DNA of 64,000 nucleotides. Source: Siphonodentalium dalli. Taxonomy: Eukaryota > Mollusca > Scaphopoda > Gadilida > Siphonodentaliidae. The position numbers and the translations under genes are program-made. Where the stretch lies: NCBI GenBank assembly GCA_032622095.1, contig CP136061.1, forward strand, positions 127,734,754 to 127,798,753, given 5' to 3'. The notes beneath the pieces are model-generated. The model did not search any database, had not been told where the DNA came from, and saw nothing but the letters and a program-made list of their open reading frames with translations. This document shows, one piece after another, positions 24,901 to 36,900 of the stretch; position 1 is the first letter of the stretch; every line of letters begins with the position of its first letter.

Positions 24901-27900
24901 TTGACGTTAAATTTACTCATGACGTCATGTATATGACGTTACAGATACTCTCCACAGGGTTAATAATATTTTGCATATTGAGAACATTGTTATGTAAATA
25001 TTACTGTAACAGTCGTATTACTGATCAATGTCCAATTAGTCCAATAAGATACCAAAGTTTAATCAAAACATTAAATTAAACATTGGAAAAGGTCAAAGCA
25101 TTGAAAGATATCATGAAAATAATATTTAGACTAAAATAGTTTCCCTTTATATGGGAAGTTTCTATATCCCCTAATTTGCAGAAGATAAAATGCATAATCC
25201 AGGTGACTAATTGGTAAACATCACCAACTTCAACTGGGGAACTTCAATCTGCTCCTAGGTCTCCCATAGCAGTTGAGGCCTAAGCAGAATGAGGTTCCCA
25301 GAAGGTGAATTTAGTGATGCTAGCCCGCTATGCGGGATAGTGTCACTAAATTCACCCTCTAGGGACCTCATTCTGCAAATGACAGACACCCTATATGCAG
25401 GCTTGGTATTCATTCTTTGATTTCTATTTATTTCCAGGTGACTTTGATGATCAAAGGATAGATGCACTTTGTGGTCCAAACGTTGAATCAGAAAAATCTG
25501 ACAATTCATCAAAGGCACTTATTCATGGATCAGAAGAGTCAAGGATTGATTTGCCTCCGTCGATATGTGACGACATTAGGAATGTTGCGGACAAAAACAA
25601 TGTTGTTATTACATGTGATGACAAAGTGAATGGTAGCTCAAATGATGAGTCTACCGTTATTCATATCACCAGAAATAACTCTAATCAATCTGCTGATGCT
25701 GGGAAAATAGTGAACAATCAACGACCTTTGGTTCATATACCTTCCACTGTAACGAACAGTCAGTCTTATCACAATCATGTTTCTGCTGATGATTCTGAAG
25801 ATGTTTATGTTAATCAAGGCTCAAATGCCAACAAAACTCCATGTGTGACAAAACCTTGTCAGGTTTCCTTAGAGAATGTAAACAGTTTAAATCACAAGAG
25901 CCAAGTTGGTTCCCATAACGACCAGGAGCTTGTATCTGCTGTTAGTAGTATAACTTCACATAATTCAGAAGTGAACATGTTTCCCGAAACACCACTGCAA
26001 ACTGTCAGTATAAAAACAATAGGTTCTACAAGAGATATGAATATAGATCAGAGCTCGTCCGAATCGTCACTGCAGATGCAGAGTATTTCAAGACTATCAT
26101 CAAATAGCGGCTCTCGCTCTCCGGTTGTCGTCAATCTTTGTGATCGTTTTAAGCAGGTTCTTCCTTCAACAAAGACTGCGACTGTTACAACAGTGACCGA
26201 TGGTCTCGATTTATCAGACCTGCCTCCTCGCAGACGCCGAAAATCAAAAACTCCTGTTGCCAAAGCTACAACTCCTGTGAAGCTAGCTTCCAAATTATTA
26301 ATACCGGTGATAACAAGTCCTCTTCGAAAGAGTGCTCCAAAAACTCCTGTGAAATTGGCTCCCAAAACTGGTGCATCAGGTCGAAAGGGTGCATCTCGAA
26401 CTGATGTGACATTAGCTCCAATAACTTCTTCAGAACTTCTCAGTCCTGTGAAAAAGCCATCAAAGTCTCTCAATAAGTGTTCTGGAGGTAAGATGAATGA
26501 AAGAAATGATTTCAGCTATATACTATGATTAACAATTCATCGTGGGTTCAATGTATCGTGATACAAAGAATGAAATAATTTATTTAGATGGGCGTGTGTA
26601 AATGAGCAAACCATGCAAAATTATATCTCAAGTTTATATGTTTATTATGTGTATTTGATATCTAGCTAACTATTAAACTGCTATTTAGTTAAAAATTAGC
26701 TCTATCTCCAGTTATAAACATGTCAGTTCTAATAACGCAGGCAGCAAATTATTCGAAAACACTAATTTAGTGTATCGTGATATGTATTGTATCGTTGATC
26801 ATGTATTTCGATTCATATTATATCGTGACCAAATGTATCGTTTCAGCCCTAAACTATGATACTGCAAATCGCATTTTGTTTTTATTATACACCCACTTTT
26901 TGCAGAAAAATGGGGATTATAATGGATTGTCTCTGTCTGTCTGTCTGTTGTCTGTTCATCTGGGCATATTTCTCAGACATGGGTTATCAGATCTGGTTGT
27001 AATTTGGTATGGAGGTTTGCCATCATGACTGCTTTCGAAATAGGGACAAATGACGTTTTTGTTTTCCCTTCCATATTTATCCTTTGTTGTTCGCCGAAAA
27101 AAAAAATTCGGGGGACTATTAAAATAGCCCGTGTCCGTCCGTCCGTCCGGAAATGGTTTTCGGATGATAACTTTAGTTTCGGTTATTAGATCAAAAGCAA
27201 ATTTCATAGGTGAGTTTATCAGACCAAAATAAAGGTCAAGTTCGAATATGGGTTTGCTCCGCCCATTTTTGCGAGAGTTATAGCCCTTTTTGACTTGGAA
27301 AACCCCTGAAAGTTGGTTTCCGGATGATAACTTTAGTAGAGTTAATCGGATTCAAACCAAATTTGGTATATTACTTTCTCCCAGCAAAACACAGGTCAAG
27401 TTCGAACTTGGGTTCTGCCCGACCATTTTTGGCAGAGTTATGCCCCTTTTTCGACATAGAAAATTCAATTTATTTTTTTATTTTTTTTTGGTTTCCGGAT
27501 GATAACTTGATTTTGGATTGTTTATATGCAAAACCCGTTTTGTGGATTACTTATATCAAAATACAGCTCAAGTTCGAATTTCGGTTTAATCCGATAATTT
27601 TTGCGAGAGTTATGGCCCTTTTTTGTCTGCCGACCGGACATATAAAACCCCAAAAGTTGGTGTCCGGATGATAACTTTAGTAGAGTTAATCAGATTTAAA
27701 TCAAATCTGGTATGTCTCTTTCTCCCAGCAAAACACAGGTCAAGTTCGAATTTTCACCAGAGTTATGTCCCTTTTTTACTTAGAATTTTTGCCAATTTGA
27801 GGTTTCCTGATGAAAACTTTAGTAAATGTGTACTTAATGAAATTAAATTTGGTATATGTAGGTTTACTAGCACAAAAGACAGATCAAGTTCGACGAATTT

Positions 27901-30900
27901 GAGTTTGAACCGATGATTTTGCTCAGAGTTATGGGCTTTTCGACTTAGAAAATTCAATTTTTCTTGTAATTTTCTTCATTTTGTGCCAATTTGAGGTTAT
28001 ATTTTGACTTTAAGAGTTTTTTTAAGATTTGGTTATTTGTATGCATGACAGTAATGAGACAATGCACAAGTGTCTTATCCATATAGTATACTTCTACAAA
28101 GCCTCCGCTCCAAATGAAGCCACCGGTTCGGGGGACACTGTGGCCGAGCGGCCTTTTATTTATCTTTAAATCTTGAATTTTTTGTCTTTGCAAATAGATA
28201 TCTCAGCCATGGGTTATCGGATCTGATTGAAATTTTGAATGGAGGTTCACCATCGGGAATTCTTTCAAAAGATTGCACAACAACATTGTTTTAATTTTCT
28301 ATTTGAGAGTTATCCTTTGTTTTCCAAGAAATAATTGCACAGCTTTGACATGAAAATATGAAGAAACATCAGGTTTAAGAAGTATAATGTGTTGAAATTG
28401 ATGCATGGCATTTTTTATTTTAGTGATGAGTACAATCCCAATTATCTTGAAAATGACCCTCATACCTATTAAGAAAAACTAAAACTGCCCACCCACTTGA
28501 GTAATTTAGTGTAAGCCATTATGGCCTTCATAGAAGTTTATGAAGTGACAGGCTCACACTCTAACACTTTAATGCGGTTTGGTTCCAAATTCGGTTCTAT
28601 GTTCATATATGTCTCATTATCGGTGCACATTTTTTTTCTGCTGCCTAATTTCAAAACAAAATGGAACATATATCAAAGTAATTCTATTATTTCTTTATTC
28701 CACCAAATAGACCAGATGGTCATAGTATTATTGATACTGATAGAAATGGAGCTTAGTGTTGTTATGCACAAAAGTATCACACAAAATTGCAACCATCTGT
28801 TCGAAAATGAGAAGAAATGTCACTATTTTCATTTATCAATATCACCACCAAAAATATTTTGCTGTTTATATCGCTGCACAGTGTTTATCCTGCCCACACA
28901 ATCCAACACCAAACATAGCGGTATAAAATTGGTATTTGAAGAAGAATTGAGCATTTATCTCAGCCAAAAATTACAACTCCAATTACGGTATTCTGACAAC
29001 TGATATCAAGGTACAAATCAATGCTCAATTCTATATTTATATATTTGATGTTGAATTATGTAAGGATGATCATGATAAAAGAAGCGAAACTCAAGCGGAA
29101 ACGCCAATAAAAAAAATTACTGACATTTCTTACAATATAACAGAATGCTCTTTACCAATATTTAACTAATAGCAATACAATGCTGCATTAAACCTGGGCA
29201 TATTTATTATTGAGGCAACTGTTTTTCTCCATTATTACACCCTGAAAACAGATTTTGATGTGCTCATCTCTCCAAGTTCTATCCATTAATATATAGTGAC
29301 CTGATGTAGCTATAGACCAATATGAATTCTGAAATATGAATTCTGAAACAAACAGACGTTGTAACATGAAAATAAGTTTTCAACCCGTGATGCATTAACC
29401 CTTCCATGACTGGAGCTTCCTGAAATATTGCGATAACCCTGTGCCAATGCATTCTCTTATATATACGAGTCTCCCATAGGGATGATCTTGACCTTGTAAT
29501 AAGCCAGTGCATTGTCTTATTTGCATATATAAGAGAATGCACTGGCACAGGATCATTAATGCGGCACCAGCAGAGCTCCCATCATGAAAGGTTTAACCTT
29601 GATCTCAAATATCTGTAAACCTTGCAGGTTTAGCAGCGTTGATTCAGCTGACTTCTCCGACTGAGCAGACAGAAGATGTTAAACAAGCTTCCGGTGAACA
29701 GAAGCGGAGGAGAGGAAGACCCAAAAAAGTCGTAACTGAAGATGTTCACGTGGAAACTAATGAGAATTCACTACAGCAAAATGCTGAGCTTCGTCAACCT
29801 TCAGCAGATTCAGTACAGACTGGTAGTTCCTCGCTTCGTCAACCTGCAGGAGGTTCAGTTCAGACAAGTAGTTCCTTTCAAACCAGGAGGACGAGAAGCC
29901 AGTCAAAAGGTAAATCGATGCAACAGCAACAACAACAGGATGCATCCATATCAATGCATAATAAAGACAGTGTTGTCCCTGAGACAAATTTAACTCATGT
30001 TTTGAAAACAAGACATCATGATGAAACTGCTGGTCTGGCAATCCCAGTAAGTCAGGTCAGGACGGTACCTGCCCCAGCTAAAACGATCCTTTCTACTATC
30101 TCCACCGACTATAGTTCTGGAACCCAGAAAAGTGTTAAGGAGAATGATATGTGTGTAATAAGTGAAGTTCCTTCGAGCTCGTCATCAACTCAGCATATAT
30201 ATTCCGTCACTAATTCGGAGGAAGTTGTTCCAATAACTACACAGAAAATTTCTGCTGTAGCCATTCCACCATATGTGTTAGAAATGAAGGATAGTGCTAT
30301 GTCAACAGCAGGTGAAGTGCTGTCAAGTTCACTAGCAAATGAGCAAATTGGTTCTATGTCCAACACAGCTCTTCTTTCAGATTCTTCAGTAATTGAGCAG
30401 ATTTATGTTAAAGAGGAGGATGAAGGAATAACAAGCTCTGTTTCTCAAGGAGATTCTGCATCTGTTGGTGTTTATAAGACAAATTCTCAGTTATTCACTC
30501 AGAGTGAAAATATATCATCAGCTTCCATGGAGCAAACTCTTAGTCCATCAAAGGTCAAAGTCACGTGCGCGAGTTATTCCATTTGTAGTATAACTGGTAC
30601 TCAACCTCAGGAGTCAGGTGGCAATAAAAATTACCAAATTGAGGTGAAAAGTTCCATGAATGACAGTTCGCAAGCGGTCATTCCAGGAAGTTTTGCTGAG
30701 CAGAGTATGAACGGAACTGAAAACGTGTCATACACAAAGAATTATTTTCTTCTGTCGCCCTGTGGACAAGTTATTTATGAAGTCCCTGTGGTGGAATCTG
30801 GCACAGTGTCTCCAACGGCAAATGATGTTATCTTGTACTCAACTGACTCAGAAGCTCTCCACAACCACAACCTAAGCCAGGATGGAGTTGTGCATAATTC

Positions 30901-33900
30901 CGAGAATTTATCTCTATCAATAATGAAAGTACCTAGTCAGAGTGTAGATGTTCGTGACCCAAATCGCTCTCCATCACCGTCTTCTGTATCATGTTCAATG
31001 TCGTCGCCTGTGTTGTCCTCTACTTCTCACACTATGATTGCGAATGACTCTCCTTCACCCTATAGATTGTTGAAATCCAGGGACTTAGGAAAATCAAAAC
31101 GACAATCAACACCTAGCAGACCTGACGATGGTCAGTATGGATGTTTTTTCAGCCCTTCTACTGACCAACCAATCAGATTATCAACAACAGACTCTCCAAA
31201 TAAAACATCAGTTATTGCTATTCCAATGAAAGCTAGAAAAACTCCTGCAATACATGTGAAGAGCTTGGATTTTGGTGTAAAACCAAATCCAGCCATTCAG
31301 CGGAGGTTAGGCATGATGAGTAACCGGAGGACGAGTATATCTACATCAAAGACTGTCGCGAGGAGAGAGATGTCCCCCATCCAATTAGCCAATAAAACAG
31401 TCAACGAAATCAAGAAGAAAGGGAGAAAAGTCAAAAAGAAAAAAGAAAAAAAAGATAGTAGCCTTACGGGGACTGATGAATCTGTAATGGAATCACCTGT
31501 CATGAATCATTCAGAAACATCTGTGACGAATACACCGCGACCGTCAAAATCACTTGACTATGTGGGTCAACAAACAAATTTATCTCAGAAGTTCTTGCAC
31601 ATCAGTAACTCTGCAACTGCTGTTTCATTTTCAACAAGCACACCGAACCCTGCACCAAATAGGCCAACGCAGTTTACACATAAAAAACCTGTTAGCTCAA
31701 CCAAACAGGCATTTCCACTTCTATCCTCGTTGGTATCAAAAGCACCAACTGTAACCTCTAACTGTCCATTGTCACCAGTGTCGTCTGCATATTGTTTCCT
31801 ACCTCAGAACCAGACCAATGTTGAAAACGTTCTGATGGAAAATTCAACTGGAATTGGAGCTATTAAGCACAATAGTTTTGCGCATAATTTTGAAACAATT
31901 AATTCTAGTATGGATAATTCAAATCTAAATTTCGGGAAAGTTGTAGACAATGTGACCAAAAAAGAAGAGAATATATCTGGGCCGCATCCACGTTCTTCGA
32001 TGACCTTGAGGCGAACTCCCAAGAAGAAATATGTCGAGTCATTCTTTCAGTCAATAAATAAAAATCCACTGACTTGTCCAAGGACAGAAGTGCTGATAGA
32101 TCAAAATCTCGTTAAGCAAACTGTGGCTCAGTTGGATGCAAATAATCGTCTCCCCGAACCAGAACAAGAAACACTTGTCAAATGCCAACAGACATCTAAG
32201 AGGAAATCGACATCCCCATCTGACCAACCAAAGGTAAGACGATTCTTTGAATAATTATGATTGGGGAATACGAATTATTGCCATCTTGTATGACTTGGCT
32301 GAACAAGAAAATTGTAATATTTGTTGAAGGATATATGTGTATATTCTATAGCAGTGCAAAAAATTTGAGGCAAACAATCAGTTCGATAGCATTCGGGTTA
32401 TGCAAGGGTTAACAAAACTAATTGGCCAAACATTCTCACCTGTGCCCTATTTGTAATGCATGAACATTGTCAATTATATAAACATTGAATGCAAATCTGG
32501 AAGGTGCTCATTATTCATGGTAGTATTGTAGAATACACTTGGAATGAATTGCTAGGAGACAATGCTGACCACAAGAATTTGCTCAAGAGCAATTTTATGT
32601 GACACTTATTCAATTGTTGCTGAAGTTCTCTAGGCCCAAAAGTTTGGCATACCAGTAACCATTTTTTTTCTGCATGACTGAACAATGGGTTAACCAAAGA
32701 CAAATCATGTGACCTGTGTGTAGGTTAAGGTAAATCTCAGAATTATATGCTCTGTATGGTTCATCCTGAATAATTTATAGGCTAAAAGAAAAAGAAAGTC
32801 GGGCAGAAAGTCTGCAGAATCTGTTGGCAGGCCAACCCAAGAACCAAGTCAAGTCAGTACAGAGGAATCGTCAGCAGCTGTGAGTTTAATAAATTATCTG
32901 TATTATCATTTACAGACGTTGTTAGTCTTACAAGTTATAAGTTTGAATACATATAAGTTATCACCACCATGTGGGTTTCTGAGATCCGTATTCAAGTCGA
33001 GCTACCTTCTCTGGGTAGTCTAAAGATAAGTCTGCAGGAAGAATCAACAGATGGCCCAGAAAAGGTAGCAAGACTCGGGGACCTACATGATTGTGATAAC
33101 CAATTTATCTTACAATTAGTTCAACAGAATATCGAATAAAAGGTACTTCGGAACTGTGTCATTTCACATACAAAATGACACAGTTTACGTCGTGCTTCAG
33201 TGTTAAAATGGCATACGTGCATGTCGTATGCTGTAATGAGAATGGAAATAATTTATGCCAAATGCCCGTATAAATCAATGATTTTTTAAACGAAGTGAGT
33301 TTCTCCACAACTCTGGCACATGCCTTCACTGTTGCCATATAGGATATAAATTCGGAAAATTCCTGGTGGTTTCTGCATATTCCTGGTGGTTTCTGCATGT
33401 GTTTGAGGAAAAAGAAGCTAATTCTAAGATGAGATTTATTAGGCCAAAGAAAAATAAATGTTTGGTTTGGGTTACAAGTAGAAAAAAAATAGGGTCGGCA
33501 GGTGTAGGCTTGAAATTTAATTTTTATTAATTAATTTTTTTATTTTGACATATTCTTATGACTTTTCATGCAGGGACCAGCCGAGAGGGCGACTTCTTCG
33601 CCCTAGCGCCGTCCGCTTCGCCTTATTTTTGCAGTCGGGCGAAGTTCAAGTCGCCCTGAAAATTCCAAAGTTGACTGACGAAAATCGGCAAAATTCCCCA
33701 AATAATTTATGATAATTTACAACTGTCAACAGTGATTGCACACAATACTCCACTATCAGGGTGTTGTAAAACAATTAACACCTGTATTGCTCCAATCTGG
33801 AAGCATGTTGACAACGGAGTCTGATTACTGGCACCTGTGAAAACATCGTCGGGCCTCAAGTGTTAATCTGGTTGTTGTGATTTTTAGATTACCGTGATTA

Positions 33901-36900
33901 CCACACCTTACAATGAAGATTACAACTCACAGCTCTCACAATGTGTCAGTTCATCACTCCCTCTATGGAGTTTGGTTAAAGAAATTTTAAAACAAATTCA
34001 TTTGTGAAGCATATTAAATTTTCAAACGGGATTACTAATAGAGCGCAGTGAAAGTGTTCATGATTTCGTTTCGTTTCGGTTTGATAAATATTGTTGGCAT
34101 TTTTAAAAACCCGAAAAATATGAAATAAAATCTTGTCATTCTCCCACAATTACGATATAAAATGCTGCTATCCTCTCACAATTATGTTTGGGTATTATTA
34201 ATAGTTATTAGGGTCATGAAGTGAACATAAAGACTCCATATTTCAACCATTGTTTCATAAGTTTAATTGACATATTACATCTCTCCTATTTTCGTTCTAT
34301 AGCGACTCCTGTCGTAGTACTGTTCAATTTAAGTTTTGTAGACTCACTTCGCCCTATAGAACGGCCACTTCGCCTTATTTTTATAGTAGGGCGAAGTCAA
34401 TTCGCCCTGAAAATATGGTCTAGGCTGGTCCCTGTTTTCATGTGCGTATTTTACTCTGCAAGATTGACATTAAACTACTTTTGATTATTTCTGTATAAAT
34501 TTTAATACTACACAATACTTTTACTAGTACTTAGAAATCAACCTATTCTGAGATGCTTAAATTTGTTTTTTTGTGTTTTATGATATTTTTAGAGAAAAAA
34601 ATTTAAATATATTTTCTTGAAAACCATGAAAAAAACTTTAAAATAGGGTCTGTAGGGAAAACTTAAAAAAAAACCTTTAAAATAGGGTCGGTAGGGAAAC
34701 CCAAACCGCAAATATTTTTTTCTTTGGCCTTATCCATTAATAAAATCCAGGTCCTTTATTGACCTTCTATTTCTCTGAGTGGGCACTTTATAACATGCTT
34801 CATACTTATCTATACCACAAGTCAACATTCGTTATCTAGAAGGGTCATGTCGCCCAATTTATGTACAATGAGCTCACGTGGGGACCTCTATCAGGGAAAT
34901 GGTTCGCTTCTAGCAACCGCCTGCAATAACAAACATCTGCACAGTGCTTATGACCCCCACGTAATCCATTTCCTGACCAGTTAAGGTGTCTTGCTAATTT
35001 GCAGGGGGTATCTATTACATTGAAGTATTCGAGACTCCACTAATAGAGTTACTGTTCTTCTGGAAACAACAATGAGATTCAGTCAAAAAATATCCTAAAA
35101 TGCATACTGCCCAGGATATAGATGCATGTAATTTTGTCAACAGTATATATTACATGTACGTATATATACTATGAATAAATTTTTGAATAAAGCTGTATTG
35201 CTTGATTGCGTCTATTGTGTTCACAGTAAAATCGACATGCAATTTACACACGCTTGAGCCATGTCCAGGGGCGTGGTTATGTTGTCAACCAAGGACTATA
35301 TTTTTTCCAGGAAAATGACCGTAAATGTCTCATTTATCAAGATTTATGGAAATTTTTCATCTGTATGAATGTAATTTCTCCTTGTATATTATAAAACTGT
35401 GTTTTAAGTCAGTTAATGGACTCGTGACTGGACATTCGTAAACTGAATGGTCTCGGTCTACGGTCTTGACCATTCTAGTTTACGAATGTCCACTAGCTCA
35501 TCTATTAACCCTTTACCCAACAGAAGGGCCCTGTGCCAATGCATTCTCTTATATATGCGAGTCGACCATAGGTCGCCTCGCATATATAAGAGAATGCATT
35601 GGCTTAACACATTAAAAATTATAAAATTGTTGAAGAATGTAAGAAAAAATGGTAAAAAGTGTTAAAAAAAGATTTTTTTAGACCAATGCATTCTCTTATA
35701 TATGCGAGGCGACCTATGGTCGACTCGCATATATAAGAGAATGCATTGGTACAGGGCATAACTGTAACTATCACAATGTGGTCAAGGAGCCGGTTCCAAT
35801 GATATCCATATTTGTATGGTTCTATTGAGACAGACCGAAGATATCTTAGGCTGTTGAAGCTTGTTTTGACCGGTTTTGGCCGGTTTGTTGGGTAAAGGGT
35901 TAACCCTGACACAAAGATGTCATGAATAAAATCTGTCGTACCTTGCATTATAGAAGCATCGAGTCTCCCTTTGACATTTTCTACATCATGAATGTATGGA
36001 TTTGGATTGTTATAATTAAAGGTACTCAATCCGATAAAACTCCTCTCAATTACTATTTCAATGGCTTCGGGGGTCAAAAATATTTGATTCGAGTCGAGAA
36101 AGTCACCCATCAAAGCTCAGATTTGTTAGATATCGATTTTAGAAATCTATTATTTTTCATTATCGGGAATACTTTCTGGTCCAGATCTCAGTCAAAATTG
36201 CGTTATTATTACCACATGATTTTAGAGTTATCCATCCTTGTCTGTTTGAATAGAGTTTTGGTGTACAAATCTCGAGCAGGAAACGAAATTGACGGCAATT
36301 ATTAGTACTCATCTCGAGAACATAAGAATTTTCAAAAATCAATATCTAATAACTCTGAGCTTTGTTTGATGGGTTCCTCGACTCGAATCAAATATTTTTT
36401 ACCACCAAAGACAAAGAAATAGTAATATAGGACCCTCTGATCGGATTGTTGTTGTTGGAATCTGTTGAAATGGGGCCCCTCTTGCGGATTGAGTACCTTT
36501 AATATATTGGGCTTTCATAGTTATTTCTAGAGTTTTACTTTATTTATTTGTAAAAGCTTCTTTTTTTTGTCCGCTTGAGTATCTCAGCCATGGATTATAG
36601 GATCTGAATGAATTTTGGTAGGGTTCACCATCACAAGGGACTTCATGAAATGTAAACAGTTCACATTTTCACTTTTATTTCCTTTAACCATTTCAGTGCC
36701 AAGTCCGATTTTTCTATCAACCCATATTTCCTTGATCATTTTTCAAATTTATTGATCAAGGAAATATGGGTTGATACAAAAATCAGACTTGGCACTGAAA
36801 GGGTTAAAATTTGAATTCCGTTCTGCCCATGTTTCATTTCTATTAAGAACCAAATCTAATAAATGTTTACTACATTATACACTGGGGACTGGACTTTCAT

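Noticed and set aside
26048-26473. 141-residue minus-strand frame
   Set aside because: It is the antisense shadow of NPAT-like exon 7.
28120-28165. tRNA-like words GGTTCGGGGG and GTGGCCGAGCGGCC (also at 12650-12685)
   Set aside because: The A-box-like word follows the B-box-like word in the wrong order, no cloverleaf forms, and it is the common right end of a repeat.
28521-29003. 160-residue open frame on the plus strand
   Set aside because: It lies in an intron of the NPAT-like gene, has low-complexity composition, and shows no recognisable domain.
35619-36305. 164-residue minus frame and 127-residue plus frame
   Set aside because: They overlap each other and cross MITE boundaries at 35899 and 36020.
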